A stretch of 64,000 nt of DNA from Candidatus Fluviicola riflensis (GTDB taxonomy: Bacteria > Bacteroidota > Bacteroidia > Flavobacteriales_D > Crocinitomicaceae): NCBI GenBank assembly GCA_002243285.1, contig CP022585.1, forward strand, positions 1,600,641 to 1,664,640. Reading direction: 5' to 3'. Positions 31,518-42,273 of the stretch are shown piece by piece (positions within the stretch are counted from its first letter, which is position 1; every line of letters starts with the position of its first letter). Made by a program: the position numbers and the translations under genes. The notes under the pieces were generated by a model. That model saw nothing but the letters and a program-made list of their open reading frames with translations. It ran no database searches and had not been told where the DNA came from.

Positions 31518-31675
31518 CAAGACCGTTTTTAAGTGGTAAAAACTACCGATTTGGGGCTTTTTTTTGTTTTTCATGTAATTTTCTTCGTCAAAACCATGAG
31601 ATTCACTGCACCAACATGTTCTTTTAAAACTGAACCTAAGATTGTATCTTCACACCGAACTTGGAAATTGTCCTT

Positions 31676-33619
31676 ATGAAATGGATATTCTTCTTTTTTA
31701 TACTTCTTTTCACAAACCTGGAAGCAAAAGGCGCGAATCTTTTATTTCAGAAAACACAAACACTTCCTCAACATTCGAACTCCTTTTTTTTTAAAAAAAT
31801 AAATCAAGCCTTGCGTCATCAAAATCTCGATTCATTAGAGGCTGTTTTCTCAGATTTTGTAAAAGACAAAATTAAAACGAATCAATTAGTTCAGGGACAC
31901 GCCGTCTTAAATCAAATCATCGCAGATAACAAACTATCCGACACCTTAAAAATTCTAGCCTATAAAAATAAAGCCATTCTGTTCGGCCAGGTAGATTTCA
32001 CCAAGAAAAGACAAGCCTTTAAATCTGCCATAAAGATTATCCGCCAAAAAGGAATTCTGCATGAGTTGGAACCCATTTATGAAATTGAAATTGCAAAAAC
32101 CTATTTGTCGCAATCTAATTTTTTGGATGCTACCAAAGCACTGAATAAAGTGAACATAGCGAGTATTCAAAATGCGGAGAAGAAAGTAGAAATTTTAGGG
32201 GTATGCGCTCTTATTTATGCCCAAATGGACGACACAATTCAAGCCATAAACAAATTGGAGGAAGCGGTATCTATTGCGACAAAAAACAACGATTATTTCG
32301 GATTGGGAACGATCCATTCTTCTTTAGGAAATATTTATTCTACAAATTTCCATCAACCTCAAAAAGCGATAACACACTTTCGTATTTCAATGAATGCTTT
32401 TGAAAAGGCTGGTTATGACCATTATGCCTTAGGTAGTCAGGCAGATATTGGTGTAACCTTTTCACGCATGAAAATGGTGGATTCTGCACTTTATTACCTT
32501 CAAAAATCTTATAATGAATCGATCAAAATGGGCTCCATTTACGATCAGTCTATTTGTGCAAAAGAATTGGGAGTGGTGTACAATCAACTGAAACAACCTC
32601 AGAAGGCCTTGAAGATGTGCCGGGAGGCAAAGGATTTAGTTTGGGATTATACCAGTGATAACTTCCGCTATTCATGTGCATCTTGTTTGTCAAAAGCATT
32701 TGAAGCCTTGCATCAATACGATTCTTCCCTCTTTTATTACAAGCTCTATCATCTCTACCGGGATAGCACACTTAGTAACGATGAAACCAAAACCCTGGCA
32801 AAATTCAATGCAGAATTAGAAAAACAAATCTTTATTTCTGAACACGAAAAAATCAGTTTAAAAAAAGATCAACTGTTAAAAACCAGAAAACTGTATATTA
32901 CATTTCTTAGTATTTTGGCACTGTTAATCATTGCTATTTTTCTACTGATATTAAGAGGAAATAAAAACCGGAAGAAGCGAGAGCTGATTGAACAGGAAGA
33001 AAAAAGCCAACGAGCGTTTTCGCAACAATTATTACAGTCTCAGGAAGATGAAAAAACGCGCATTTCCAGAGAGCTGCACGATTCTGTGGGGCAAGACTTG
33101 ATTCTATTAAAAAATAAAGCACAGTCTATAAAAGATCAGGGACTGGAAACCAGTATTAGTGAAACATTAAATAATGTCAGAAGAATCACCCAGGGCTTGC
33201 ATCCTTTTGTACTGGAACAATTTGGCTTGACATCCGCACTGAAAAAATTGATTGAAACAGTAGATGCCAACAGCTCTGTTTTTATTTCCGAAGAAGTGGC
33301 TGAAATTGACAATCTATTAACCAAACAACAAGAACTTGGCGTTTATAGAATTGTTCAGGAGTCGATCAATAACATTTTAAAACATTCAGAATCTCCTTCA
33401 GCATTAATTGTCGCAACAAAAGAATCAAACGCCATTGTTCTGACTATAAAAGATTACGGTAAAGGATTTGATTGGAGTGAGAAGTCAAAAATAAAAAACT
33501 CTTTAGGCATGAAAACACTTCAGGAAAGAGCTAAAATAGTGAACGCTGAATTGAGCATTACCTCAATAGTAGCAAAAGGAACGACTATTTATTTAAAAAT
33601 ACCCGTTAAAGATGCCTAA
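31676..33619 (+). CDS. TPR-containing NarL-type sensor histidine kinase
   Basis: A 647-aa protein from the ATG at 31676, which gives a signal peptide (MKWIFFFFILLFTNLEAKG). The periplasmic part is made of tetratricopeptide-like repeats to about residue 370 (for example AITHFRISMNAFEKAGYDHY). A single span at about 408-428 is followed by a HisKA_3 dimerisation helix with phosphoacceptor His in ISRELHDSVGQDL and a HATPase domain (DYGKGFDW, LGMKTLQERA). The layout is the common Bacteroidota type that pairs with LuxR/FixJ regulators. It overlaps the response-regulator gene by 8 bp. Confidence 0.88.
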   Translation: MKWIFFFFILLFTNLEAKGANLLFQKTQTLPQHSNSFFFKKINQALRHQNLDSLEAVFSDFVKDKIKTNQLVQGHAVLNQIIADNKLSDTLKILAYKNKAILFGQVDFTKKRQAFKSAIKIIRQKGILHELEPIYEIEIAKTYLSQSNFLDATKALNKVNIASIQNAEKKVEILGVCALIYAQMDDTIQAINKLEEAVSIATKNNDYFGLGTIHSSLGNIYSTNFHQPQKAITHFRISMNAFEKAGYDHYALGSQADIGVTFSRMKMVDSALYYLQKSYNESIKMGSIYDQSICAKELGVVYNQLKQPQKALKMCREAKDLVWDYTSDNFRYSCASCLSKAFEALHQYDSSLFYYKLYHLYRDSTLSNDETKTLAKFNAELEKQIFISEHEKISLKKDQLLKTRKLYITFLSILALLIIAIFLLILRGNKNRKKRELIEQEEKSQRAFSQQLLQSQEDEKTRISRELHDSVGQDLILLKNKAQSIKDQGLETSISETLNNVRRITQGLHPFVLEQFGLTSALKKLIETVDANSSVFISEEVAEIDNLLTKQQELGVYRIVQESINNILKHSESPSALIVATKESNAIVLTIKDYGKGFDWSEKSKIKNSLGMKTLQERAKIVNAELSITSIVAKGTTIYLKIPVKDA

Positions 33620-34238
33620 AATAGTTATTGCAGACGATCATCCCTTACTGCTGGAAGGTTTGTATAATCAGCTTTCCAATTTGGGCTATACCGAATTATT
33701 CAAAGCAATTGACGGAAGTGAAGCGTTAAAATTAATCATCGAGGAAAAGCCTGACATTGCAATCCTGGACATTGAAATGCCCATAATGGACGGTTTATCA
33801 ATCACCAGGCACTGTAAAGAAGTAAACGCCAAAACCAAATTCATCATCTTATCTTATCACAAAGAAGTGGAATTTATAGCGAAGGCAAAGGCGTTAAATA
33901 TTTCGGGATACATCTTAAAAGAAGATGCTTTGTCTGAAATCGAAAACTGTATTCAAACGATTTTAAACGGGAAAGAATATTACAGTGCCGTTTTTGATAA
34001 CGCGGATCTGAAAAAAGTAAATTCCACCCTTGATTTACTTGAAAACCTGTCGCCTTCGGAGTTGAAAATTCTCAAATTAATTGCTCAAAGTTATAGCAGT
34101 AAAGATATTTCTGATCAATTATTTATATCAGAACGAACCGTAGAAAAACACCGAAGCAATCTTATTATCAAGCTCAACTTAAAAGGAAAAACAAATGGTC
34201 TTTTAGAATGGGCAATTGAAAATAAAAATGCGCTTTAA
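33612..34238 (+). CDS. NarL/FixJ-family response regulator
   Basis: A 208-aa protein. The receiver domain has the acidic pair (IADDHP), the phosphoacceptor Asp in AILDIEMPIMDG and a conserved Lys (ILKEDA). The C-terminal LuxR-type HTH (about residues 145-205) contains LIAQSYSSKDISDQLFISER and TVEKHRSNL. It is co-translated with the kinase. It could bind the inverted repeat GATTCC-N4-GGAATC just upstream of the next operon, which is only a positional guess. Confidence 0.9.
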   Translation: MPKIVIADDHPLLLEGLYNQLSNLGYTELFKAIDGSEALKLIIEEKPDIAILDIEMPIMDGLSITRHCKEVNAKTKFIILSYHKEVEFIAKAKALNISGYILKEDALSEIENCIQTILNGKEYYSAVFDNADLKKVNSTLDLLENLSPSELKILKLIAQSYSSKDISDQLFISERTVEKHRSNLIIKLNLKGKTNGLLEWAIENKNAL

Positions 34239-34403
34239 TTCATTGCAGCAAATGTTCCCGAACTCACGTTAAGCAAAATCCGGCTAAGATTACGTGGCTC
34301 TACGTATTGATTTACAGGTACTCATCAATTAAGTTTGTTTCAACGATTGTTCATTTTAAGAAGTTTTAAACGAATGAATGAATCAATTTAACGAAGAACT
34401 TAG

Positions 34404-34419
34404 GATTCCGGCAGGAATC
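34404..34419. promoter_or_regulatory. Inverted repeat before the metallo-beta-lactamase operon
   Basis: GATTCC-GGCA-GGAATC, a 6-4-6 perfect inverted repeat 26 bp upstream of the operon's first gene, in an otherwise featureless 207-bp gap. It is suited to binding a dimeric regulator, perhaps the NarL-type protein encoded just upstream. Confidence 0.35.
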
Positions 34420-34445
34420 TTCCGGTTATTAAATAACACAGGTTT

Positions 34446-36071
34446 ATGAGATATGCTATAGAGATAATACATTTAGATGTAGGGCAAGGAGATTGTTCTG
34501 TACTTTTCGTTAGAGATCAATGGGATGATAATAAAATTGTTCGTACAGTAGTAATCGACTGTGGTGGAGCGAGACAGTACGAGGATACTACCGAGGAAAA
34601 AACCAATTCACATATAGTTCTTTACGATTGCCTATTAAATAATAGTGTTAAACAAATTGATGTAATTATTATATCCCATTTTGATGTTGATCATTACCTG
34701 GGTATTACAAATCTGATGAATCTTGCCGCAGGATCTGATGCTCCGGCTTATTTGCGCAACCTGTTTCGTGAAACAATCATATATGATCAGGGGTTTTCTT
34801 TTGGTTTGAGGAATAATGGAGGAGAGCATCCTGATATCGATAATACCGGAATGACTGGAATAAACAATCTTCAATTTTATTATGCCATTGCAAAACTACT
34901 TCATCAACAACCACTCTATGATAACAATGGCAGCATACTTCCGGCACTCGATGAAACAGGTAGGATCATTCCTCAAAATGTTACCAATGTAAGGCGTGCC
35001 TGCGAATTTGTTTTTTGTGGAAACCCTCATCGCTACAAGAACGGCGTTGAAACCAATAACAACCTTCCGAATAATACAAAACAAACTATTTCTATTCAAA
35101 GAGGGGTTTTAAACCAATATGTGGATTCTGAAGAATGGGATACATACGATGAACATGAATTTCAACCTTGTAACTACTTACTTGGCCGTGATTTGATGGT
35201 TGGCCAAATGAATAACCCTTTTGGTATTGAACTGGAATGTGTTATTGCTAATGGAATTGCACATACTTATGACCCGGATACTGATGAAGTTGATACAACT
35301 GTCGCATATACTGGTTTTGGTGACGACAACAAGTTTTCCATTGGAGTATTGCTGGTAATGGGAGAATTCACCTATTGGTTTGGCGGGGATTTAGAAAAGA
35401 AACAGGAACAAAGTTGTGTATCTTATATAAGTTATCGAATGACCGGTCAATTAAGTTGCATGAAGGCCGGACATCATGGCAGCAATACTGCCAATGATAA
35501 CTATTTTTTAAATACCTTAAAACCTATTGGGGTTGTAATTTCATGTGGACATCACGCTACATACAATCATCCACATCTTTCAGTGATTGAACAATTTTAT
35601 AATGCCACCTATATTCAAAGAGTATTGATGACTTCCTGTCATAATGCAGAGGTTCAAAATCTCAACTATATCCCTCGTAACAACAGCCCTTTTAATCCAG
35701 ATTCTAAGTTTGGAATAGCCGGAGGCACTGATATTAACAATGTGGACTACCTTGGACATATTTATGTTACTGCTCAATACACAGGAGGTGCTCTCAACTG
35801 GAATTTGAACTATTTTGAACAATGTCTTTTCTTGCAAGAATTGCTTCTTCGTCCGGAAGTACCTGAAGTTCCGTCTATTGTTTTGACCCATGCACCTTCT
35901 AATTTGATGGAAGTTATTAATGATAGAGGTGAATTTATGGTTGATAATGCACATTGGAGCCAAGACGTAATTATGGTTGATTCCGATGACAATGAAGTTG
36001 AAAATCAACGCTCATTTTTCTATACCGGAGCTAATCAAATTTTTTCGTTTAAAAATCCAGCTAACCAATGA
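34446..36071 (+). CDS. ComEC-like metallo-beta-lactamase-fold protein
   Basis: A 541-aa cytoplasmic-looking protein. It begins with HLDVGQGDCSVLF (the strand found at the start of ComEC-type MBL domains), then VVIDCGG, IIISHFDVDHYLG at about residues 74-86 (SHxDxDH metal site), MKAGHHGSNT near 338-347 and VISCGHHATYNHPH near 364-378. These match the nuclease-like C-terminal domain of the competence protein ComEC, but the membrane channel is absent and a large insert lies between motifs. It should be a metal-dependent hydrolase, perhaps on nucleic acid or nucleotides. First gene of a three-gene operon; its stop overlaps the next start by 4 bp. Confidence 0.75.
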   Translation: MRYAIEIIHLDVGQGDCSVLFVRDQWDDNKIVRTVVIDCGGARQYEDTTEEKTNSHIVLYDCLLNNSVKQIDVIIISHFDVDHYLGITNLMNLAAGSDAPAYLRNLFRETIIYDQGFSFGLRNNGGEHPDIDNTGMTGINNLQFYYAIAKLLHQQPLYDNNGSILPALDETGRIIPQNVTNVRRACEFVFCGNPHRYKNGVETNNNLPNNTKQTISIQRGVLNQYVDSEEWDTYDEHEFQPCNYLLGRDLMVGQMNNPFGIELECVIANGIAHTYDPDTDEVDTTVAYTGFGDDNKFSIGVLLVMGEFTYWFGGDLEKKQEQSCVSYISYRMTGQLSCMKAGHHGSNTANDNYFLNTLKPIGVVISCGHHATYNHPHLSVIEQFYNATYIQRVLMTSCHNAEVQNLNYIPRNNSPFNPDSKFGIAGGTDINNVDYLGHIYVTAQYTGGALNWNLNYFEQCLFLQELLLRPEVPEVPSIVLTHAPSNLMEVINDRGEFMVDNAHWSQDVIMVDSDDNEVENQRSFFYTGANQIFSFKNPANQ

Positions 36072-39000
36072 GCAGTACTGCAACTTTTGATAATCTGAAA
36101 ACAGGTAGTGAACATCGTATTGCTGTAAATCAAATTGGTCCGCGTAACATCCGGTCATTCCTGAATAGATGCCAATTCGAATATGTGAGCGGAACGATTA
36201 TAAGTATAGAAGAAAATAATCCTGGCCAAAACAAGGTGAAGATTACCATGAGCACTGATTTGGCACTTCCGCTCGCAAATAATAGTAACCCAGCCTCTTT
36301 TTCTTCCATAAAATTTACTTTAGAGGAGTCAGACACTGGGGTACTTTATACATATATTGAAGGAGAAGGCACTACAGTCTTATTTGAGAATTCTGTTCAA
36401 TGGACTTCCAAATTGCCGGAATCCATATTTGGTGGAGCATTTCTTTTAGAAATCCATTCTACTCAACTGCCGAATGTACTTACCGGTAAGTTCTTAACTA
36501 ACCGGCTTAAAACGGTCGTAGACAACATTACAGAACATTTTGATTTAAGTAATGTATTTACATATGAGCTTTTACCCTATTATGTTCAACGTCTGAGAGT
36601 ACAACATAGGCTGTTACTCACACTCCCTGATCTTGATTTTGGATCTTTTCATTCACCTATCAGGAATCTTCGATTATTTGTGGGAATTCTTGATAGTGCA
36701 GATGAAGTGTCTTCCCCTTTTCAACAAATTCAGATAACAGGTTCGATGGTGCTGGATGCAACCCGGAATGTTGGATTTGATTTTTTCATTGAGCCGGATG
36801 AGAATTTACGCTGTACCGTTAGAATTACACCGATTGATCAAAAATCGTTCCCTGGAATCAACGACATTGCAGCAGCCTTTGGATTAACGGATTTGTCGGA
36901 ACGGCTAGACGAGGTGTATGCACAGTATGAAATACTGCAAAACTTTGAAGTGACAGCTCTTCAAATGACCCTGGATTTAAAACACACCTCCATTGTTACT
37001 GCTACCTTACGTGGTCGATTAACGATTGATGGAGTAGAGGTCGCTTATGCATTACGATATCCGGATTATTCACTCAGTCTCAGTCTTATTCCGGGAAGTA
37101 CAATACCGCTCGGGACTTTTATTCACACCTTTGTTCCGAACGAATCCATTTTGCCGGAAGGTTTAAACATCGATACATTAAATATCAACTTTAGACTGAA
37201 GCCACTTCATTTTGATGGTACAATTGGTATTTCTAACGTATTAAAAATAGCGGTTGGGGATTCTGAATTAACCTTTGACAGGGTACGTCTTCATGTGGAA
37301 AAATCAAAAGATAGCCCCGTTCTTGGCAGCATTGATGCCAATTTCACACTTTTCGGAGTTGATTTACACATACATGCATCAAGCAGAAACCGCATCAATG
37401 CTGAAAATGGCTGGTATTTTAAATCAGATGCAGCAGTTGAACATGCGATTCATTTAAAGGATGCTCTTGCACAGCTTGCAGAATGGTTTAATTTCACTCC
37501 TCCCGAAAATATTCCGGATATAACCTTATCCGAACTAAGAATTGATTTTGAAACCAAGTCAACGAATTTCAATCTTTCTGCAAGAGCTCAATTAAATGAA
37601 AAGTTAGGTCCTGTGGATAGCGGAGAAATCGAATTGAAAATTCATTTCACAAAAAATGAAAATAACAAGCATGATTTTCAGTTAATACTCTCCGGAGAAA
37701 TCACTATTGAGCAATCCCATCTTGGATTCAATATCGATGTAGGCCATAAAGATTGGTCTTTATCAATCGATTGGGAGGCAGAAAAAGGGAAAGGATTACA
37801 TTTAACCGAATTATTGACACTTTTAATTGCTGATGTCGACTTAAGTGATATCCCTCAAAGCACCGTTGATGCACTTACACTTTCTGCAATAGGGTTATCT
37901 TATCACAACGATTCCGGGACTATACGTTTAATTGTGGAAACAGTTGGAGGAGAACATGCGGTAATGGTTGGAAGGAAAGGTGCTAATAATTTGGAGTTTT
38001 TATTTGGAATTCAATACAATAATCCACATGATGAAAATCTACCCTTCAAACCTGAGCGTGACGCACTTGATTTTGTGAATTTGAAGGCGGCTGCTCTGAT
38101 TGTTGCAACAACTGATTTTTCAAATTTTAGTTTGCCTGAGCTGCCTGATTTTACGACAGAAGGACTTAAGATAGATAAAGGCATGTATCTCCTGTTGGAT
38201 GTTACTTTTAAAGAAAATCAGGTGCTCCACATCGACGCACTTAAAAAATCGCTGAAATCTCCTGAATTAATCCTAAGAATCGGATACGATGCGGATTTGA
38301 AAAGCGGAGTGATTGAAGCGGACTTAACGGATGTACGTATTGGAAATGAGAAAGGAGGCTTACTGTTGGAGCGTGTTTCGTTGATCATTACTGTTCCTGT
38401 GATTTCATTTATACTGGAGGCAAAAGCTACCGTGACATTTAACGGGCATGTTATTTCAGGGGCAGCTGCTATTAATATCTCACCGGACCAACTGGAAGGA
38501 GGTTTTGCAATTACAGGCGGCAAAGACGGACTCCGTTTCCCTGATTTGCCGGATTTTGTAATACATGATCTTGAATTCATGCTGGGGGAGGTATTCGCTG
38601 TTCCGGGAATGGAATTCGGATTGAAAGGAACGATGGACATCGGAAGCAGAAGGGGGAATGAATTTGGGTTCATGTTGGAAATGGTAGGAGATATTCCAAA
38701 TCCGCGGTATCTGCAATTGGATGTGACGCACGTTGGTTTTGTTCCGCTGATGGACCTGCTTTTCGAAAGTTTGAAAATTAAAAATGAGCAACAGAGAGCG
38801 TTATTCTTTGGTGCCGAGCAGCTGGACCTGTATTGGTCTGAAGTACGAATGGCCCTGCCCGACGGCACGATTATTCAACCCGGTTTCGGGGTAAATGCAG
38901 CACTTAATCTCTTTGGGTTCAAACTCCATGGAATGTTGGAAATCGATGAGAATGATGGCATTCAGGGGCAATTTATGATGGATCCCATATCCATAGATAT

Positions 39001-40141
39001 CCTTCAGATAAAAGGGAACAGCGCCGGATTATACCTTAAACAGCGCCGAAATCCGGATACGCATGCTTTAGAGGATGTACAAAACTTTATGCCCGCACTG
39101 CAGCGTGGAGAAACAGTAGTTCAGGGCAGAACTGTGGTCAGTCCGAATGGTCCTGTTATTAATCTGAACACGACGGCCTCTCCATATATTAGCGGGAACT
39201 TTAGTGTGCAGCTATTTGATTTGATCAGTACCGGTGGTACAATCGAACTAAAAGAGGATGGTTTTGAGCTGGATTTTAATTACTCCTTTGGAAATATTAT
39301 AGGATTTAACCTGGCTAGTTCACTTACCATGAATGGGGAATTCCATGCAAGCGGAGGCTTTTATGCGGGGGTGCTTAAACGGTTGAAAGGGGAATTTCTT
39401 GGTGTAAAATATGATTTTGATGCCGATTTGATCTTTGGGACTGCGCTTGAAATACATTTGGGCAATGAACAACCCAGGGTGATTGATGTCTCCTTTTATG
39501 TCGATTTATTTGGATGGAGAATCGATTCCGAAGATCACCAAAAACCGATCACATTTAATAAAATAAGTGATTTACAACCAATTATGATAGACCGCCTGGG
39601 AACCACAATCCTGAAAAACGTTCAGGATATCATTCTATTCATTTTTGATCGGGATGAATGGTTGAGAGAGCATCACGCAATTTCCAGGAAAGAATGGCTG
39701 CGTCGACAAAATGACAAACGGAAATCCTATATCAAAGTAGTGGAAGATTCTATTCGGGTCCAGGCAGCAAGGTTAGATGAATGGAATGTTCATAAAGCAG
39801 AAATTGCAATCCGGAGGGAACGGATCCGGACGGATAGTATCCAGCTAGCAAGTGAAATGCTCACACTGGGTACGCAGTACGCGGAAAGTCACCAGGAAGA
39901 AGCACAGCGGATATTGAACCAATGGAATGATAAAAAAGAGCCGTTAAAGCCCCAAAGGAGAACAATCGCTAAGGACCCCCATGCTGAACAGCGAATTACG
40001 GATATAGCACACTGGCAATCAGTCATTAACCTACATAATCCGACAGAGTTTAGAAATAGAATCCATGCCGACGCGCAAGCCGTGATACAGGGAATCAAAG
40101 AACGTGCCCAACAAACAGTACAAAAACACAAAAAAAAATAA
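36068..40141 (+). CDS. Giant beta-rich protein of unknown function
   Basis: A 1357-aa protein with no signal peptide or membrane span. For over 1150 residues it consists of repeated amphipathic strand pairs separated by short turns, with recurring blocks such as a Leu-Pro-(Asp/Glu) turn followed by a strand (IPDITLSELRIDFE, LPELPDFTTEGLKIDKGMYL, LRFPDLPDFVIHDLEFMLGE). The end (about 1190-1357) is a basic helical tail. It could be a long beta-groove or superhelix. The nearest named domain I would test is DUF6603. It is flanked by the MBL protein (4-bp overlap) and the LamG protein (5-bp gap), so the three act together. Function unknown. Confidence 0.6.
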   Translation: MSSTATFDNLKTGSEHRIAVNQIGPRNIRSFLNRCQFEYVSGTIISIEENNPGQNKVKITMSTDLALPLANNSNPASFSSIKFTLEESDTGVLYTYIEGEGTTVLFENSVQWTSKLPESIFGGAFLLEIHSTQLPNVLTGKFLTNRLKTVVDNITEHFDLSNVFTYELLPYYVQRLRVQHRLLLTLPDLDFGSFHSPIRNLRLFVGILDSADEVSSPFQQIQITGSMVLDATRNVGFDFFIEPDENLRCTVRITPIDQKSFPGINDIAAAFGLTDLSERLDEVYAQYEILQNFEVTALQMTLDLKHTSIVTATLRGRLTIDGVEVAYALRYPDYSLSLSLIPGSTIPLGTFIHTFVPNESILPEGLNIDTLNINFRLKPLHFDGTIGISNVLKIAVGDSELTFDRVRLHVEKSKDSPVLGSIDANFTLFGVDLHIHASSRNRINAENGWYFKSDAAVEHAIHLKDALAQLAEWFNFTPPENIPDITLSELRIDFETKSTNFNLSARAQLNEKLGPVDSGEIELKIHFTKNENNKHDFQLILSGEITIEQSHLGFNIDVGHKDWSLSIDWEAEKGKGLHLTELLTLLIADVDLSDIPQSTVDALTLSAIGLSYHNDSGTIRLIVETVGGEHAVMVGRKGANNLEFLFGIQYNNPHDENLPFKPERDALDFVNLKAAALIVATTDFSNFSLPELPDFTTEGLKIDKGMYLLLDVTFKENQVLHIDALKKSLKSPELILRIGYDADLKSGVIEADLTDVRIGNEKGGLLLERVSLIITVPVISFILEAKATVTFNGHVISGAAAINISPDQLEGGFAITGGKDGLRFPDLPDFVIHDLEFMLGEVFAVPGMEFGLKGTMDIGSRRGNEFGFMLEMVGDIPNPRYLQLDVTHVGFVPLMDLLFESLKIKNEQQRALFFGAEQLDLYWSEVRMALPDGTIIQPGFGVNAALNLFGFKLHGMLEIDENDGIQGQFMMDPISIDILQIKGNSAGLYLKQRRNPDTHALEDVQNFMPALQRGETVVQGRTVVSPNGPVINLNTTASPYISGNFSVQLFDLISTGGTIELKEDGFELDFNYSFGNIIGFNLASSLTMNGEFHASGGFYAGVLKRLKGEFLGVKYDFDADLIFGTALEIHLGNEQPRVIDVSFYVDLFGWRIDSEDHQKPITFNKISDLQPIMIDRLGTTILKNVQDIILFIFDRDEWLREHHAISRKEWLRRQNDKRKSYIKVVEDSIRVQAARLDEWNVHKAEIAIRRERIRTDSIQLASEMLTLGTQYAESHQEEAQRILNQWNDKKEPLKPQRRTIAKDPHAEQRITDIAHWQSVINLHNPTEFRNRIHADAQAVIQGIKERAQQTVQKHKKK

Positions 40142-40146
40142 GTCTT

Positions 40147-42273
40147 ATGCCTGACAGAAAAAATACGGAAGAACAGAAAAACGCATTTGCAGACGTACTC
40201 ACGAAAGTAGGCGGACCCGTGCAGGGAATTGTTCATGATGCACTCCAAAAAAGTAGTATTGGGATTGTGCAGCAAGCAGAGGAAATTTTGGAAGAAGATC
40301 TAAACGACCTCATTAAACAAAACAGCTTAGAAGAAAAAGTCAGAAGTGAGAACTCACTTATCGGGAAAGGTTTTCGCGGCGCTTCGTGGTTATTCATGTA
40401 TTCAAATAATAAAGAACTCTTTAATTATGAGTTGGAATCAGCTGATCAATGGGAATCAACAGATCGTTTCGACCAAATCCGGAATATACATATCGTAGAT
40501 GAAAATACAGTTCGGATTTTAGACAACAACGTGATTACCGTAAGCAGAAATGTTGCTCATGCGCGCATCGATCAAACCATAATGACAACCATTTTATGGC
40601 CCTTATTTGCCGTGCACTTCCATGCGCAAGGTACTTGGGTCATTAATAATAGGGCAGTGTGCTATGTTTCAACAAACAATCGAATCAGAAGGGAATTTAA
40701 TCATTCTTTACCGATACCGGGGCCGATACCCGGAGCTACCAGAAGGCAGTTTTTATTAGCCGATCACCTTCGAAATATTCTTTTTATAGTTGACAATAAT
40801 AAACTTTGGAAATTTAAGATTCATCCCAATAGTTTAGCAAACCACTTTGAGCCAATTAGGATTTCAGGGCAGGAACACATCCATACCTTTAAGCAATTTA
40901 CGCACTTCAACGATGTGCAATATTCAGAAAAATTGGGAATCATTTATTTGATTCCGGAAACAGCAAAAGCTATCTATGCCTATCATCCACATATTAATTC
41001 ATCACTTAGAATAGGAAAGAAAACACCGGTAATAAAAGTACCTGCCCCGATTCGTCCATACAGAGACTTCTCTCTGCAATGCATGATACGTCTCAATAGG
41101 CTGGGAAATCAAAAAGAATACTCCCTATTGGGCGGAGCCGGAATGCCTGCTGTTTTCATACGGCCAAAAGATGCTGCACTTATTTTCAGATGGTATGATC
41201 CGGGCAGCACACATACCGAACCCCTGATTGATTTGACTTTCCCCAAGGCATTTGAAAATTGTGTGGGAAAATGGATCACATTAACGATCTCCATAGACAG
41301 CAAAAAGCTGAACATTTATTGTAACGGAAAATCGTTTGAGCACCCACTTACGGATATGTATCCCACATGTTGGGATATGAAACCATCAGATCTGTATATA
41401 GGTACCATTCCGGATTTACCTCCTTCTGCGCATCAAATCCAATCACCAGACTTTTGTATTGCAGAACTTCGGGTTTGGAATATCGCTTTAGAGCGGAATG
41501 AAGGAAAAAAAGCAATTACAAGTTGGATCGTGAGCGGTAAAGATGGATTTCCGGAAGGATTACATCAATATTACAGGTTTGATAAGGCCCTGGTGGCTTC
41601 CTTTCAATTCAAACAGGAAAAATTTGACTATCATTTAGGGACAGAACTTGTGCGGAAATTACAAAAGGTGGATGACCTTGAATCTGCCGATTGGTCTCAT
41701 ATTGAACCTCCCTCTTTTTACGAGGACCTGATTAAAGTAGCAGAATCAAGTAGGAAAATGCGCTCTGGTTTGTGTTTCTGCGAAACATCTCAACAGATTT
41801 TCTGGGGCGAAGATAAAACCATCAGAACCTCAGAAATATATGGTGCATCTGCTCTCGGAGTTGAGCAATTGGAGGTAATCGGAACAATTCCGGATACCGC
41901 CACCATATTGCGTTCAAAATGGCAGGGATTCACACATATACAGTACCTGAGATACGCAAAAGCGCAGCAGCAAAATGAAATAGAATCCGGGAATGATTTG
42001 GTCCATGCTGCCCGTATGCAAACTTATTTGGAACTTACCTGGATGCATCAGGAGAATGAAAGACGTATAAGCCATGCGAAGCGGTTCAGAAAGAACGACA
42101 CTACCATCAATCAGCATGCTAAGAAGCAAAAACGATTCTTGGAAATACACGATTCAAAACGAAAAACACAAGCAACAGAGCACCTGCGTGTAACTGAAAA
42201 GATATCCAAAGCAAGGATGGAGGCTCTTGAGAAGATCCGGAATGCACGATCGGAAGCAATCAGGAGAAGATAG
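40147..42273 (+). CDS. LamG-domain protein with basic helical tail
   Basis: A 708-aa protein without signal peptide. Residues about 80-280 form a strand-rich region with beta-propeller-like repeats. Residues about 290-470 are a LamG/concanavalin-like jelly roll (FSLQCMIRLNRLGNQKEYSL, WITLTISIDSKKLNIYCNGK, FCIAELRVWNIALERNEGKK). The last 90 residues are a very basic coiled helix, like the tail of the 1357-aa partner. LamG domains usually bind sugars or proteins outside the cell; a cytoplasmic one is unusual unless exported by a contractile or other non-Sec route. Third gene of the operon. No homologue recognised. Confidence 0.6.
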   Translation: MPDRKNTEEQKNAFADVLTKVGGPVQGIVHDALQKSSIGIVQQAEEILEEDLNDLIKQNSLEEKVRSENSLIGKGFRGASWLFMYSNNKELFNYELESADQWESTDRFDQIRNIHIVDENTVRILDNNVITVSRNVAHARIDQTIMTTILWPLFAVHFHAQGTWVINNRAVCYVSTNNRIRREFNHSLPIPGPIPGATRRQFLLADHLRNILFIVDNNKLWKFKIHPNSLANHFEPIRISGQEHIHTFKQFTHFNDVQYSEKLGIIYLIPETAKAIYAYHPHINSSLRIGKKTPVIKVPAPIRPYRDFSLQCMIRLNRLGNQKEYSLLGGAGMPAVFIRPKDAALIFRWYDPGSTHTEPLIDLTFPKAFENCVGKWITLTISIDSKKLNIYCNGKSFEHPLTDMYPTCWDMKPSDLYIGTIPDLPPSAHQIQSPDFCIAELRVWNIALERNEGKKAITSWIVSGKDGFPEGLHQYYRFDKALVASFQFKQEKFDYHLGTELVRKLQKVDDLESADWSHIEPPSFYEDLIKVAESSRKMRSGLCFCETSQQIFWGEDKTIRTSEIYGASALGVEQLEVIGTIPDTATILRSKWQGFTHIQYLRYAKAQQQNEIESGNDLVHAARMQTYLELTWMHQENERRISHAKRFRKNDTTINQHAKKQKRFLEIHDSKRKTQATEHLRVTEKISKARMEALEKIRNARSEAIRRR

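Noticed and set aside
31248..31574. A 108-codon minus-strand frame covering repeat copy 3
   Set aside because: Its second half overlaps the flavoprotein gene antisense; only the part over the 66-bp repeat shows conservation, so it is treated within the repeat finding.
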